The notes below the pieces were generated by a model that ran no database searches, was not told where the DNA came from, and saw only the letters and a list, made by a program, of their open reading frames with translations. The position numbers and the translations under genes were made by a program. This document shows positions 49,028 to 58,469 of a stretch of 64,000 bases of DNA, one piece after another; the first letter of the stretch is position 1; each line of letters starts with the position of its first letter. This stretch comes from SFLA01 sp964485815 (GTDB lineage: Bacteria > Bacillota > Clostridia > Oscillospirales > CAG-382), in the NCBI GenBank assembly GCA_964485815.1, contig CAZAJX010000001.1, positions 23,878 through 87,877 of the forward strand, read 5' to 3'.

Positions 49028-50914
49028 TTACTGATTTTGCAAAAGCTGTTTATTGTATTGCAGGGTATAAAGCTGATAATATCTGCCTTTTTGTTTGAGC
49101 AGCTCCTGGTGGTTGCCCTGCTCAACGATCTCGCCCTTGGAAAGCAGGATTATATTATCCGAATGCTGGATGGTGGAAAGACGGTGGGCAACGATAAGCA
49201 TTGTACCGATATTCTTCATTTTTTCAAGAGAATCCTGAATTAAAAGCTCGGTTTCCGTATCAATATTTGCGGTTGCTTCGTCAAGTATCATTACAGCAGG
49301 ACGGTGAATTACCGTGCGGGCGAAGGAAAGAAGCTGTCTTTGTCCCGCAGAGAAGTTGTTGCCGCGCTCGCGCACTACCTCGTCCAGACCGCCTTCCAGT
49401 TTGTTTATAAAGGAATCTGCGTTAACATACTTGCAGGCTTTCATTATCTCCTCGTCTGTAAAGCTGTCCTCACGCAAAACGATATTGCTGCGTATAGTGC
49501 CGGAGAACAGGAAAACGTCCTGAAGCATTTGTCCGAAATACTTTCGGAGTGATGAAAGCTTTATCTTTTTAATATCGATACCGTCAATAAGTATCTGACC
49601 TTTCTGGATATCGTAGTTTCTGCAGATAAGGGAAAGAATTGTTGTCTTTCCGCTTCCCGTAGAGCCGACGAAAGCGACGGTCTGTCTTGCCTCCACCTTG
49701 AAGGATACGTCCTTAAGCACCCACTCGCCGGGAACGTATGCAAACCAAACGTTGCGGAATTCGATCTCGCCTCGGATATTTTCAAGCTCAATTGCGTCGG
49801 GCTCGTCCGCCACCTCGGGAACCATATCGAAAACGGTGAATATCTTTTCCGCAGAGGCAAAGGCGGACTGAAGCATATTGAACTGCTCCGCCAGAGTCTG
49901 AATGGGGTTAAAGAACTTGGAAATATACATATAGAAGGTTACGAGAATATCTGCGGTAACCACTTGTCCCATAAATTCAGTTTGTTTTATATATCCTCTG
50001 CCGCCCAGATAAAGCAGACACAGAACGGAAGAAATATACAGCATATAGACCATAGGTCTGAACACGCCGAAAACAAACATCTGCTTTTGCTTTGCGCTGC
50101 GAAGCTTTGCGCTTTTTTCCAAGAAATCTCTGTTCTTTCTGTCTTCCTTGTTAAAGATCTGGGTGATCTTGATACCGGAAAGATTTTCGGAAAGATAGGT
50201 GTTTATATCCGTCGTTCCGTCCTTTACGGCGCGGTATGCTTTTCTGGAAAACTTACGGAATATCCAGGTAAACAGCACGACGAAGGGCACGAAGCACAGC
50301 ACCATAAGGGTAAGCTGATAATTAAGGAAAAGCATTGCGGTGAGAACGCCGAGAATAACGAAAACGTTTTTAACCATCGTTACAAGAATGTTGGTAAACA
50401 TCATTGAGATGGCGTTGGTATCGTTGGTAACGCGGGTAACAAGCTTTCCTACGGGGATATTGTTAATCTGATTATGAGAAAGGCTTTCTATGTGGGTAAA
50501 AAGATCCTGACGCAGAGAGGACAATATTTTTTGTCCCGTTTTCTGCAGAACTATTGCCTGAAAATAGGTACAGACCATAGATACTATAAGGAGAGATGCA
50601 TACAAGCCCACCTGCAAAAACAGAGTGTTAAGCTCAAAATCTTCTCCTACAAGCTCAACTATATTACCTACGATTATGGGAGATATAATATCGTAGGCTA
50701 TAGAAACCAGCATTATGAAAAACGCAAGCAGGAAGGATGCCCAATGAGGACGGGCATATTTAAGAAGACGGCGGACTATTTCGCTGTCCTTCATATTACG
50801 GTCAAAGCCGATAGCCTCTTTTTTGTTTTTCATAAAGGCATATGCCAAAACAAAAATGAGTGTAAAGGTGCCGATAACGGCGCCGACTATCAAAAGAGGA
50901 TAAAACTCACGCAT
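49028..50914 (-). CDS. ABC exporter half-transporter with canonical ATPase site
   Basis: 628 aa from ATG 50914. An N-terminal membrane helix (about 6-28) precedes a six-helix exporter domain (about 50-350). The ATPase has Walker A GSTGSGKTT, signature FSAGQRQLLS, Walker B MILDEATANID with the catalytic Glu, and switch AHRLST. It overlaps the partner gene by 8 nt. Paired with a subunit whose catalytic Glu is replaced by Asp, it should form a heterodimeric exporter of the BmrCD or TM287/288 class; the substrate is unknown. Confidence 0.9.
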   Translation of the reverse strand: MREFYPLLIVGAVIGTFTLIFVLAYAFMKNKKEAIGFDRNMKDSEIVRRLLKYARPHWASFLLAFFIMLVSIAYDIISPIIVGNIVELVGEDFELNTLFLQVGLYASLLIVSMVCTYFQAIVLQKTGQKILSSLRQDLFTHIESLSHNQINNIPVGKLVTRVTNDTNAISMMFTNILVTMVKNVFVILGVLTAMLFLNYQLTLMVLCFVPFVVLFTWIFRKFSRKAYRAVKDGTTDINTYLSENLSGIKITQIFNKEDRKNRDFLEKSAKLRSAKQKQMFVFGVFRPMVYMLYISSVLCLLYLGGRGYIKQTEFMGQVVTADILVTFYMYISKFFNPIQTLAEQFNMLQSAFASAEKIFTVFDMVPEVADEPDAIELENIRGEIEFRNVWFAYVPGEWVLKDVSFKVEARQTVAFVGSTGSGKTTILSLICRNYDIQKGQILIDGIDIKKIKLSSLRKYFGQMLQDVFLFSGTIRSNIVLREDSFTDEEIMKACKYVNADSFINKLEGGLDEVVRERGNNFSAGQRQLLSFARTVIHRPAVMILDEATANIDTETELLIQDSLEKMKNIGTMLIVAHRLSTIQHSDNIILLSKGEIVEQGNHQELLKQKGRYYQLYTLQYNKQLLQNQ

Positions 50915-52688
50915 TGTTATTCGCCCCCTCTTCTTCAAGCTTTTGCAGATCTACCATTTTACGGTATTCGGAATTGGTTTCGTAAAGGTGAGTATGAGTT
51001 CCCACCGCCGCTACAGTGCCGTCTTCGACAAAAAGGATCTTATCCATTTTCTCGATAGTGGAAATTCTGTGGGCGATAAGAAGGGTCGTCATACCCTTGC
51101 GGGTACTTGACAAGTTTTCAAGTATTGCTTTTTCTGTTTTGGTGTCTACTGCGGACACGGAATCATCCAGAATAAGAATGGGCGCATTGCGCAAAAGAGC
51201 GCGGGCAATGGAAATACGCTGTTTCTGTCCGCCGGAAACGGTAACGCCTCTTTCACCCAAAACGGTGGAATATCCTTCGGAAAATTCAATAATATTCCCA
51301 TGAACATCGGATAATTTTGCCGCTTCGGTTACGGCATCCGTATCGTATTCGTCCATTCCGAAAGCGATATTTGCGGATATGGTATCGCTGAACAGGAAAT
51401 TATCCTGAGGAACGTACGCGCATCCCTCGCGGAGAGAACGTATGGTAACGGAGTTTACGTCCTTTCCGTCAACAAACAGGCATCCGTCCTCTACGTTATA
51501 GGTGCGAAGAATAAGGTCTACGATAGTTGTCTTTCCGCTTCCCGTTTTTCCTACGATACCTACGTTTTCTCCCGCATTTATCTTGAAGGAAACGTTATGC
51601 AAAGCGTCGAACTCGCCATCGGGATAACGGAAGGAAAGGTTGCGGAATTCGATATCGCCCTTAACGGCGCCGATATCAACTGCGTCTTTCTTATCGATAA
51701 CGTCGATAGGAGCATCCAAAAGCTCGCTTACACGTTTAAGGGATGCTTTTCCGCGGGATGAAAGGTCAATAAGCTCGGAAACTGCCATAATGGGCCATAC
51801 GATAGAAGTGAAATATCCTATAAATTCAACGAGCTGGCCTGCGTCAAACACGCCGTTATAAACCAGATATCCGCCGTAACCGAGAATTACGCAAACAACC
51901 GATTCCACGAACAGCATAACGAGAATTCGAAGTAGAACGGAAGCGCGGGTAAAGACGATGTTGGCGTGCTCATTTTCTTCATTAAGCTTTTTAAATGCCC
52001 AAAGTTCTTTTCCTTCCTTTACAAACGCTTTTATAACGGCTATACCGGAAAAGCTTTCCTGAGAGAAATCGGACAAACCGGAAAACGCCTGCTGACGTAT
52101 TTCCCATTTTCTCATCATATAGCTTCCGATAATCGAGCTGACCGCAAGTAAAAGCAGCATAGGTATCATAGAAAGCACCGTCATTACGGGGTTCATACGC
52201 CACATCTTAATGACGGACAGCGCGCCGAGGAAAAGTGCATCAAAAAACATAAGGATTCCCGAAGCAAAGCATTCGTGAATGGTTTCAAGGTCATTGGTGA
52301 ACAGACTCATCATATCGCCGACCTTGTGCACCTGATAATACTGACGGGAAAGATCCTTTGCGTGGTCAAACATAGAATTGCGCACGTCGGTTTCAACCTT
52401 TATAGCAGCGCCGAACAAACAGATTCGCCACAAGAATCTGCCGAACACCATCATTACGATTATTATAATAAGGGGCAGGCATATGTTATCCAGCAGGAAG
52501 TTCATATCGAAGGCATATTGCACGCCGTCGACCTCGGCAAGTCCTGTCTTCATACCGTTAACAACAAGCCTATACAAAGCAGGAACCATAAGCTGTGCAT
52601 AGTCTACCGCAATCAATGCGGCGAGTCCCATAAGCAGCCAAAAAGCATATTTAAAATAATATCGGTTGATATGCTTTCCGAATATCAT
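50907..52688 (-). CDS. ABC exporter half-transporter with degenerate ATPase site
   Basis: 593 aa. Six membrane helices (about 15-310) and an ATPase with Walker A GKTGSGKTT and signature VSGGQKQRIS. Walker B reads ILILDDSVSAVD, so Asp sits where the catalytic Glu should be, marking the non-hydrolysing site of heterodimeric exporters. ATG 52688 follows GGGAGG. It is the first gene of the pair, and its stop overlaps the partner start. Confidence 0.9.
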   Translation of the reverse strand: MIFGKHINRYYFKYAFWLLMGLAALIAVDYAQLMVPALYRLVVNGMKTGLAEVDGVQYAFDMNFLLDNICLPLIIIIVMMVFGRFLWRICLFGAAIKVETDVRNSMFDHAKDLSRQYYQVHKVGDMMSLFTNDLETIHECFASGILMFFDALFLGALSVIKMWRMNPVMTVLSMIPMLLLLAVSSIIGSYMMRKWEIRQQAFSGLSDFSQESFSGIAVIKAFVKEGKELWAFKKLNEENEHANIVFTRASVLLRILVMLFVESVVCVILGYGGYLVYNGVFDAGQLVEFIGYFTSIVWPIMAVSELIDLSSRGKASLKRVSELLDAPIDVIDKKDAVDIGAVKGDIEFRNLSFRYPDGEFDALHNVSFKINAGENVGIVGKTGSGKTTIVDLILRTYNVEDGCLFVDGKDVNSVTIRSLREGCAYVPQDNFLFSDTISANIAFGMDEYDTDAVTEAAKLSDVHGNIIEFSEGYSTVLGERGVTVSGGQKQRISIARALLRNAPILILDDSVSAVDTKTEKAILENLSSTRKGMTTLLIAHRISTIEKMDKILFVEDGTVAAVGTHTHLYETNSEYRKMVDLQKLEEEGANNNA

Positions 52689-52732
52689 AACAGATTACCT
52701 CCCGTGAGAAATCAAAAATCACAAACACAGTA

Positions 52733-52761
52733 ATTCTACCACATAACCCCCCCATTGTCTA
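52733..52761 (-). promoter_or_regulatory. Promoter of the ABC exporter operon
   Basis: Minus-strand TAGACA (52761-52756) and TAGAAT (52738-52733) are 17 bp apart. The spacer has a run of seven G. Confidence 0.65.
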
Positions 52762-52800
52762 TAAAAAACAAAAAATAATAAATATTTTCACAAAACGCAC

Positions 52801-52830
52801 AAAAGCGCATTGCAAACACAATGCGCTTTT
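52801..52830. terminator. Terminator hairpin after the GHL10 lipoprotein gene
   Basis: AAAAGCGCATTG (52801-52812) pairs perfectly with CAATGCGCTTTT (52819-52830) around a 6-nt loop. Confidence 0.75.
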
Positions 52831-52837
52831 TGACTAT

Positions 52838-55525
52838 TTAATTTTTTACATTAAGTCTTGTATTTGTTATATCCAGCCAGTAAATAAGCTTATCAAGCTG
52901 TGCGTTAACCGCCGCCGCTTCGTCGGGATCGGAGAACGCGTTTTTAACGGTAAGCTTAAGTCCGCTGACAGAAGTTTTTGTCTGTGAGCAATACGCCATC
53001 TTTTCCTCAGCGGTTTCGGGAACGCAAGCGGCTGAATACAAGGATTCCATAGCCGTAAGAATATTCTGCTTGCCCGTATCCGACAAGGATGTGAACAAAG
53101 TATCCGATTGCTCCAGCATCGCCTTAACGTAATCAAGCTGTGCTTTTACGGTATCTCCCATACGGTAAAGTTGTACGGAAGGATTGCGGAATGCGCCGTA
53201 GGTTATCTGGTGCTGATACGTATCGGGAGAAATATTGGAAAGAGCAAATACCGCCACACCGTCTGCGCCCGCTTGGGAAACCTCTGTAAGCTGATATGCA
53301 AAATTAAGCCTTGAAGTATCCATAAACGCGGCAAGACCGGTGGAATAGAAGCAGTTGCCTTTGCATATCTCCGCATATCCTGCGGCGTTTTCGGAAACAT
53401 ATGCGTTATCTCCGCTGTAGGTCATAGAAAATACTTCATCGATCCAACCGTTATTCACCCACATTTTAACATCCTGAAAAATGCTGTTTACAGCGTAATC
53501 CCTATCGGGATAAACGGCGCAGGAAAGCCAAGTATCGGGAGAGTTTTTGCAAACCAGATCAAAAACTTCCTTCACAAAGGAATTTATGATACCGCAACGG
53601 AAGGATACCCATTTTTTCATTTCATCGGAGCCCGCTGCAAAGGTGCGGGGATCTTCTTTGATGCCTGTTTCCTTTGAAAATGCTTTTATAATATCCTCGT
53701 TATATCCGTAATCGTATTTGCCGTAGTTAAGCTCGGGGAAACGGATATAATCAAGGTGAAGACCGTCTATATCGTAATTTTCCAGAATTTCACGGTATAC
53801 GTTAAGAACAAACTTGCGGCACTGGGTATCGTTGGGATTAAGGAAGACGAAGGTAGCACGCTCGTTATAATAATAAAATTCGTTTCCTTCGGAATCCATA
53901 AGCAGCTTATCGCTGAATTTTTCTAAAACAGGGCTGGAAAGAGTGCCGTCATTATTTAGATAACCGGTAAAGAAGTTTTCGCACCAAGCGTGAACCTCGA
54001 TACCGTACTCGTGGCAAATGCGGACAAATCCCTCCAAAGCATCGTAATCGCCGTTGTTGGAGCTGTGCTCAACACCGTCAAGATCCATATAACCTATAAA
54101 ATATCCATCGTAAAAGGTTTCAAGATAAAGAGCGTTTACGTTGAGTGCCACCATTTTTTCCACAGTAGCGCGTACTTCCGCATCACTCTTTTCGTATGCT
54201 CGGTACCACATGGCGCGGTTTTGCGCGCCCTTGCTTTCTATTGTTGAATAGCTTAATATCTCCGCTTTTTCGGTAACGGACGCGCATATCTCCAAAGCGG
54301 ATGCCATATCACCGTTTGAAATGGCGTTTTCTGCCTGCTCAAGCTGTGCTTTGAGCTCGTCTGCCGCAGAGGAAATATCGGAATATGCGATATTCAGATA
54401 CGCTTTCTTCGCTTCGGAAAAGCTTGCAAGCAGGCTGTCAAGACTATCCTGCGCAAGATTAATGTAAAGATCGGGTGTGTTTATAATAATAACCTTGTGG
54501 TTGGTCTTATCCAATCTTACGTACTGCCCTCTCATATACACGCTTGAAAGAGATTTAACTGCATTGCCGTGGGCAGAAATCGCAAAGCCGTTTTGGGGAA
54601 TGGTAATATTTCCCGCATAACTTTCGGAAACCGAATTGCCGTTTTCGTTCACGGCGATTTCATAGCCGTAAACATTGGTATCGGTAGAGGATTTGTTCAT
54701 ATAAACGATAACCTGATTCTCTCCGCGAACAGAATTCACTCCGTCATAAGAAAGTGCGGTAACCGAATATGAAGGTCCGTTGGGGAAAAGCTCCACCTTA
54801 GTTCCGACGGCGGCTTTTCTTGCAGAATAATAGGCTTTGTGGTCCTTGTGAATACTGATAACGTAACCGTTTTCGGGAATTTCGCTGTTGCCCTCGCCGT
54901 ATATGACCTTGGTAACCGCGCCGTCAACAACAGTGATCTCTGCGCCGTATACGTTAGTGCCCGTAGTCTTGCCGTATTCGGGAGTATAAATGGCGCAAAC
55001 ACCCTCGGGAGTACGAATTCCATCGATAATATCCACGTTTACTACAACATCGCCTACCAGTGCATAATAACTGGAAAGGTGGGTCGTGGTTATATGCTCG
55101 GTTTCTGCGGCATAGCCTGCCTCAAGCTCTTCGGTATACGAAACAGCATCGCTTCCCACGCATACTACAGTAAAACCGTTTTGCTCGGGAATAAAGCTTT
55201 GGGCGTTTTTATCCCACACCTTTGCAACATAACCTTCCACCACAGTGAAGTCTACACGCTCTTTATCCGCTTTGGGAGTAACTGCGCCGAGAAATTCACA
55301 TGTATAGAGATAAAATCCGTCTTCGTTTATAGTTTCGGAATTTATAAACTCTTTTTCAAACTTGATTTCGCCCCTGCTCGTTATCAAAACGGGGTCTTCG
55401 GAAATTTCAACCTTCACTTCCGATTCCTCCTTGCTCACATTCTCGCTGTCTTCGGGTTCGCTTTTACAAGCGAATAAAGAAAACACGGTGAGTAAAACAA
55501 GAAGCAGACTCAGTAACTTTTTCAT
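52838..55525 (-). CDS. Lipoprotein with GHL10 (family-10-like) glycosidase domain
   Basis: 895 aa from ATG 55525 with AAGGAG upstream. The lipobox is FSLFAC. Residues about 25-420 are acidic beta-rich repeats of about 65 residues with no clear name. The barrel domain (about 435-790) carries RAMWYRAYEKSDAEV, ALYLETFYDGYFIGY, VHAWCENFFTGYL, IDGLHLDYIRFPE and SCAVYPDRDY, typical of GHL10 proteins, whose Asp/Glu clusters suggest glycan cleavage. C-terminal helices end the protein. Substrate unknown; it is anchored outside the cell membrane. Confidence 0.78.
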   Translation of the reverse strand: MKKLLSLLLVLLTVFSLFACKSEPEDSENVSKEESEVKVEISEDPVLITSRGEIKFEKEFINSETINEDGFYLYTCEFLGAVTPKADKERVDFTVVEGYVAKVWDKNAQSFIPEQNGFTVVCVGSDAVSYTEELEAGYAAETEHITTTHLSSYYALVGDVVVNVDIIDGIRTPEGVCAIYTPEYGKTTGTNVYGAEITVVDGAVTKVIYGEGNSEIPENGYVISIHKDHKAYYSARKAAVGTKVELFPNGPSYSVTALSYDGVNSVRGENQVIVYMNKSSTDTNVYGYEIAVNENGNSVSESYAGNITIPQNGFAISAHGNAVKSLSSVYMRGQYVRLDKTNHKVIIINTPDLYINLAQDSLDSLLASFSEAKKAYLNIAYSDISSAADELKAQLEQAENAISNGDMASALEICASVTEKAEILSYSTIESKGAQNRAMWYRAYEKSDAEVRATVEKMVALNVNALYLETFYDGYFIGYMDLDGVEHSSNNGDYDALEGFVRICHEYGIEVHAWCENFFTGYLNNDGTLSSPVLEKFSDKLLMDSEGNEFYYYNERATFVFLNPNDTQCRKFVLNVYREILENYDIDGLHLDYIRFPELNYGKYDYGYNEDIIKAFSKETGIKEDPRTFAAGSDEMKKWVSFRCGIINSFVKEVFDLVCKNSPDTWLSCAVYPDRDYAVNSIFQDVKMWVNNGWIDEVFSMTYSGDNAYVSENAAGYAEICKGNCFYSTGLAAFMDTSRLNFAYQLTEVSQAGADGVAVFALSNISPDTYQHQITYGAFRNPSVQLYRMGDTVKAQLDYVKAMLEQSDTLFTSLSDTGKQNILTAMESLYSAACVPETAEEKMAYCSQTKTSVSGLKLTVKNAFSDPDEAAAVNAQLDKLIYWLDITNTRLNVKN

Positions 55526-55552
55526 ACGAACACTCCTTTTGGTAATGGTAAT

Positions 55553-55581
55553 AATATACACCAAAATACAGAATTCGTCAA
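55553..55581 (-). promoter_or_regulatory. Promoter of the GHL10 lipoprotein gene
   Basis: Minus-strand TTGACG (55581-55576) and TATATT (55558-55553) are 17 bp apart. Confidence 0.7.
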
Positions 55582-55595
55582 GTCAAATAAAAATT

Positions 55596-55625
55596 GCCCC
55601 AAAAATGCCGGCGCGTTCTTGGGGC
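55596..55625 (-). terminator. Terminator of the copper operon
   Basis: On the minus strand GCCCCAA (55625-55619) pairs with TTGGGGC (55602-55596), followed by AATTTTTA. Confidence 0.75.
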
Positions 55626-55637
55626 GTTGAACTGTTT

Positions 55638-55832
55638 TTACTTAATTTCGGGGCTGAAGCCGAGATCGTAAATCTCGTTTTTCGCCTTTTCAAGACAGTG
55701 TGCACAGCCGTTAACGGTAACGGTCTGGGTGGAAAGATCTACGGTTGCATCTACGCCTGCTTCCTTAAGGGCTGCGGTAATTCTTCTTACGCAGTTTTCA
55801 CAGTGCATATCGGGTACGAAAATTTTGCTCAT
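55638..55832 (-). CDS. copZ: Copper chaperone (heavy-metal-associated domain)
   Basis: 64 aa. The metal site is DMHCENC (MxCxxC) in a ferredoxin-like fold. A second Cys pair, GCAHC (about residues 42-46), is unusual for CopZ and may bind a further metal. It ferries Cu(I) to the ATPase or regulator. It is the last gene of the operon, 15 nt after csoR. Confidence 0.85.
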   Translation of the reverse strand: MSKIFVPDMHCENCVRRITAALKEAGVDATVDLSTQTVTVNGCAHCLEKAKNEIYDLGFSPEIK

Positions 55833-55847
55833 AAATGTTTTCTCCTT

Positions 55848-56141
55848 TTATACTAACTTTTTTATGGTTTGCGTTAATTCGGAAATGATCTCCTCATCCC
55901 CTTGTTTAATTCCTTCGCTGACGCAGGTGCGGATATGTTCCTCAAGCAAAATCGAAGCAAGAGAGCCCAGCGCCGCACGGGAAGCGGATATCTGATTAAG
56001 TATATCCACACAGTACTCATCGTTTTCCAGCATATTTTTAATTCCCCGTATCTGCCCTTCTATACGGCTAAGGCGGTTTACAAGCGACTTTACCTCCTCG
56101 GGAGAACGGTGTTTTTTCTTTTGACACGAGCACTCTCTCAC
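55848..56141 (-). CDS. csoR: CsoR-family copper-sensing repressor
   Basis: 97 aa, all-helical. The Cu(I) ligands of the family are present as Cys in DEYCVDILNQISASRAAL and His and Cys in EEHIRTCV, the C-H-C set. The basic helix SRIEGQIRGIKNML is typical. Copper binding releases it from DNA. The gene overlaps copA by 4 nt, and a GGGG-type palindrome in the operon promoter is its probable operator. Autoregulation follows from this order. Confidence 0.9.
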   Translation of the reverse strand: MRECSCQKKKHRSPEEVKSLVNRLSRIEGQIRGIKNMLENDEYCVDILNQISASRAALGSLASILLEEHIRTCVSEGIKQGDEEIISELTQTIKKLV

Positions 56142-58348
56142 AGTTTTTTACCTCTCAATCTCAAAGCATTTGTAACCACGCACACCGAGCTGAAGGACAT
56201 TGCAAGTCCCGCAAGCATAGGATTAAGCAAGGGTCCGCCAAAAATATGAATAACACCTGCGGCGACGGGTATGCAGATAACGTTATAGCAAAATGCCCAG
56301 AAAAGATTTTGCTTTATGGTACGCATTGTAAGCTTGCTCAACCGTACTCCGCGGGCAACGTCCACGGGGTCGTTTTTCATAAGCACTATGTCTGCGCTGT
56401 CGATAGCTATATCGCTTCCGCTTCCCACGGCACAGCCTATATCTGCGGCGGCAAGGGCGGGAGCATCGTTTATTCCGTCCCCTACCATCATTACGGAACC
56501 GTAACGGGATTTAAGAGCGGATATTATCTCTGCCTTTTGCTCGGGCAATACCTCGGAGTACACCTCGTCTGCACGGAGCTGACCGCCCACGTATTCTGCA
56601 CAAGCGCGGTTATCTCCGGATAAAAGCACGGTCTTTATTCCCATATGGGAAAGGAGATCAAAGGCTTCCCGTGATGTAGGCTTCAATTCATCTGCTACAG
56701 CGATTACACCGTAAACAGTTTTATCTGCGGCGACATACATTATGGTTTTTCCCTCGGAAGAAAGTCGCGCCGCCTCGGCATCGTATTCTGCGGTGGATAT
56801 ACCCTCGTCCTCAATAAGCGTTTTTTTGCCTACCAAGACCTTGATGCCGTCAACAACACATTTTACGCCTTTTCCCGAAACATTTTCCCAATCCAGCGCC
56901 TCGTAAACAGGCACTTCCTTTTCCTTGACATACGCCATAACCGCAGAAGCGACGGGATGCTGTGAAGGTGCTTCGCAGGAAGCCGCATAACGGATAAGTT
57001 TTTCTTTATCAGACGATACGATATCCGTGACCGAAGGCTTACCGACGGTAACGGTTCCCGTTTTATCAAATACCGCAACCTTTATTCCGTGGGTGGTTTC
57101 AAGGGCTTCTCCGCTTTTAATAAGAATTCCGTTGGATGCACCCAATCCCGTACCCACCATAACGGCGGTGGGAGTGGCAAGTCCCAAAGCGCAGGGGCAG
57201 GCGATTACCAGCACGGCGGTGAAGATCCTTACAGCAAAGGAAAACTCCTCACCCGCTATAAGCCACGCGGCGGCAGACAGCACGGCGATAGTCATTACCG
57301 TAGGAACGAAAATTCCCGAAACCTTATCTGCCAGCTTGGAAACGGGTGCTTTTTTGCTTTGCGCGTTTTCCACAAAAGCGATAATTCCCGAAAGCACGGT
57401 ATCCTTTCCCACGCGGGTCGCCCGGATATACAGCGCTCCGTTTTGGTTAAGGCTTCCTCCCGTGACCGTATCCCCGGCTTCCTTGGAAATGGGCATACTC
57501 TCACCGGTGAGCATAGATTCGTCTACGGTACTGCTTCCCTTTACCACTATTCCGTCAACGGGGAACTTTTCTCCTGCCTTTACCAAAAGAATATCGTCTT
57601 TTTTTACAACCGCGGTGGGAATATCCGTAACAATATCTCCCGTCAAAAGATGGGAAACGTCCGGTGTAAGCGCCATAAGCTTTTTTATAGCGCCGGCAGT
57701 CTTCCGTTTACTGCGGGATTCAAAATATTTACCCAGCTTTATAAGAGTTATAACCACTGCAACGGATTCAAAATACAGATTGTGTACCGCATGAGCATCC
57801 TTTACCACGTTAAAGGTCTGCACAACGCTGTATATAAAGGACGCAGTTGCCCCCACGGCGACAAGAGTATCCATATTTGGATTGCCTCTGAACAGAGAAG
57901 AAAAGCCTACCGTAAAGAATTTGTATCCGATAATCATTACGGGAACGCAAAGCACTATCTGTGTCAACGCAAATCCCAAAGGCGATTTTTCTATATGACA
58001 AAATTCGGGAATGGGAAGAGAAGAAAAGAACATCTGCCCCATAGAAACGTACAAAAGAATAAGGCTCAATACCCCTGCGACCAACAAGCCATAGGGCTTT
58101 TTTTCCTTTTCCTCGGACACCGCATCTGCCAGTTTTACGTCATCACGGATACCGAAGCCCGCTTTGGTGATCACTCTTTCAAAATCCGCAAAGCCGACTT
58201 GCTCGGGATCGTAGCTTACGGTCATTTTTTCTGTCATAAGATTAACTTCACATTCGGTTACACCGCTAAGTCTTGAAGTTACTCTTTGAACAGCGCCCGA
58301 GCACGCCGCACAGTGCATGCCCGTAATTATATATGTTTCTGTTTTCAA
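56138..58348 (-). CDS. copA: Copper-exporting P1B-type ATPase
   Basis: 736 aa from TTG 58348, which is 8 nt after GGAGG; GTG 58357 is too close to that site. One N-terminal metal domain with GMHCAACSGAV, then membrane helices, the CPCALGLATP ion motif, phosphorylation DKTGTVTVGK, SQHPVASA and GDGINDAPALAAADIG. It pumps Cu(I) out at the cost of ATP. Leads the copA-csoR-copZ operon. Confidence 0.95.
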   Translation of the reverse strand: MKTETYIITGMHCAACSGAVQRVTSRLSGVTECEVNLMTEKMTVSYDPEQVGFADFERVITKAGFGIRDDVKLADAVSEEKEKKPYGLLVAGVLSLILLYVSMGQMFFSSLPIPEFCHIEKSPLGFALTQIVLCVPVMIIGYKFFTVGFSSLFRGNPNMDTLVAVGATASFIYSVVQTFNVVKDAHAVHNLYFESVAVVITLIKLGKYFESRSKRKTAGAIKKLMALTPDVSHLLTGDIVTDIPTAVVKKDDILLVKAGEKFPVDGIVVKGSSTVDESMLTGESMPISKEAGDTVTGGSLNQNGALYIRATRVGKDTVLSGIIAFVENAQSKKAPVSKLADKVSGIFVPTVMTIAVLSAAAWLIAGEEFSFAVRIFTAVLVIACPCALGLATPTAVMVGTGLGASNGILIKSGEALETTHGIKVAVFDKTGTVTVGKPSVTDIVSSDKEKLIRYAASCEAPSQHPVASAVMAYVKEKEVPVYEALDWENVSGKGVKCVVDGIKVLVGKKTLIEDEGISTAEYDAEAARLSSEGKTIMYVAADKTVYGVIAVADELKPTSREAFDLLSHMGIKTVLLSGDNRACAEYVGGQLRADEVYSEVLPEQKAEIISALKSRYGSVMMVGDGINDAPALAAADIGCAVGSGSDIAIDSADIVLMKNDPVDVARGVRLSKLTMRTIKQNLFWAFCYNVICIPVAAGVIHIFGGPLLNPMLAGLAMSFSSVCVVTNALRLRGKKL

Positions 58349-58368
58349 ACAGTTCACCTCCTGCCTAT

Positions 58369-58398
58369 ATTATATACCCCCAAGGGGTATATTGTCAA
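58369..58398 (-). promoter_or_regulatory. Copper operon promoter with CsoR operator in the spacer
   Basis: Minus-strand TTGACA (58398-58393) and TATAAT (58374-58369) are 18 bp apart. The palindrome TATACCCC-CAA-GGGGTATA (plus strand, 58373-58391) fills the spacer and part of the -10, so CsoR bound there would exclude polymerase. Confidence 0.9.
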
Positions 58399-58412
58399 TA
58401 GTAATCTGTGTG

Positions 58413-58441
58413 TTGACTATGATTTTTTGCTATGTTATAAT
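58413..58441 (+). promoter_or_regulatory. Sigma-A promoter of the (alpha/alpha)6-like gene
   Basis: TTGACT at 58413-58418 and TATAAT at 58436-58441 are 17 bp apart. It diverges from the copper promoter, with 14 bp between the -35 boxes. Confidence 0.85.
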
Positions 58442-58469
58442 GGAAAAAAGCGGTTTCGGAGGCGAAGTC

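Noticed and set aside
57089..58276. 395-codon frame opposite copA
   Set aside because: Lies fully antisense to clear P-type ATPase motifs and has no own signals.
58349..58357. GTG 58357 as copA start
   Set aside because: GTG overlaps the GGAGG ribosome site; TTG 58348 has proper spacing.
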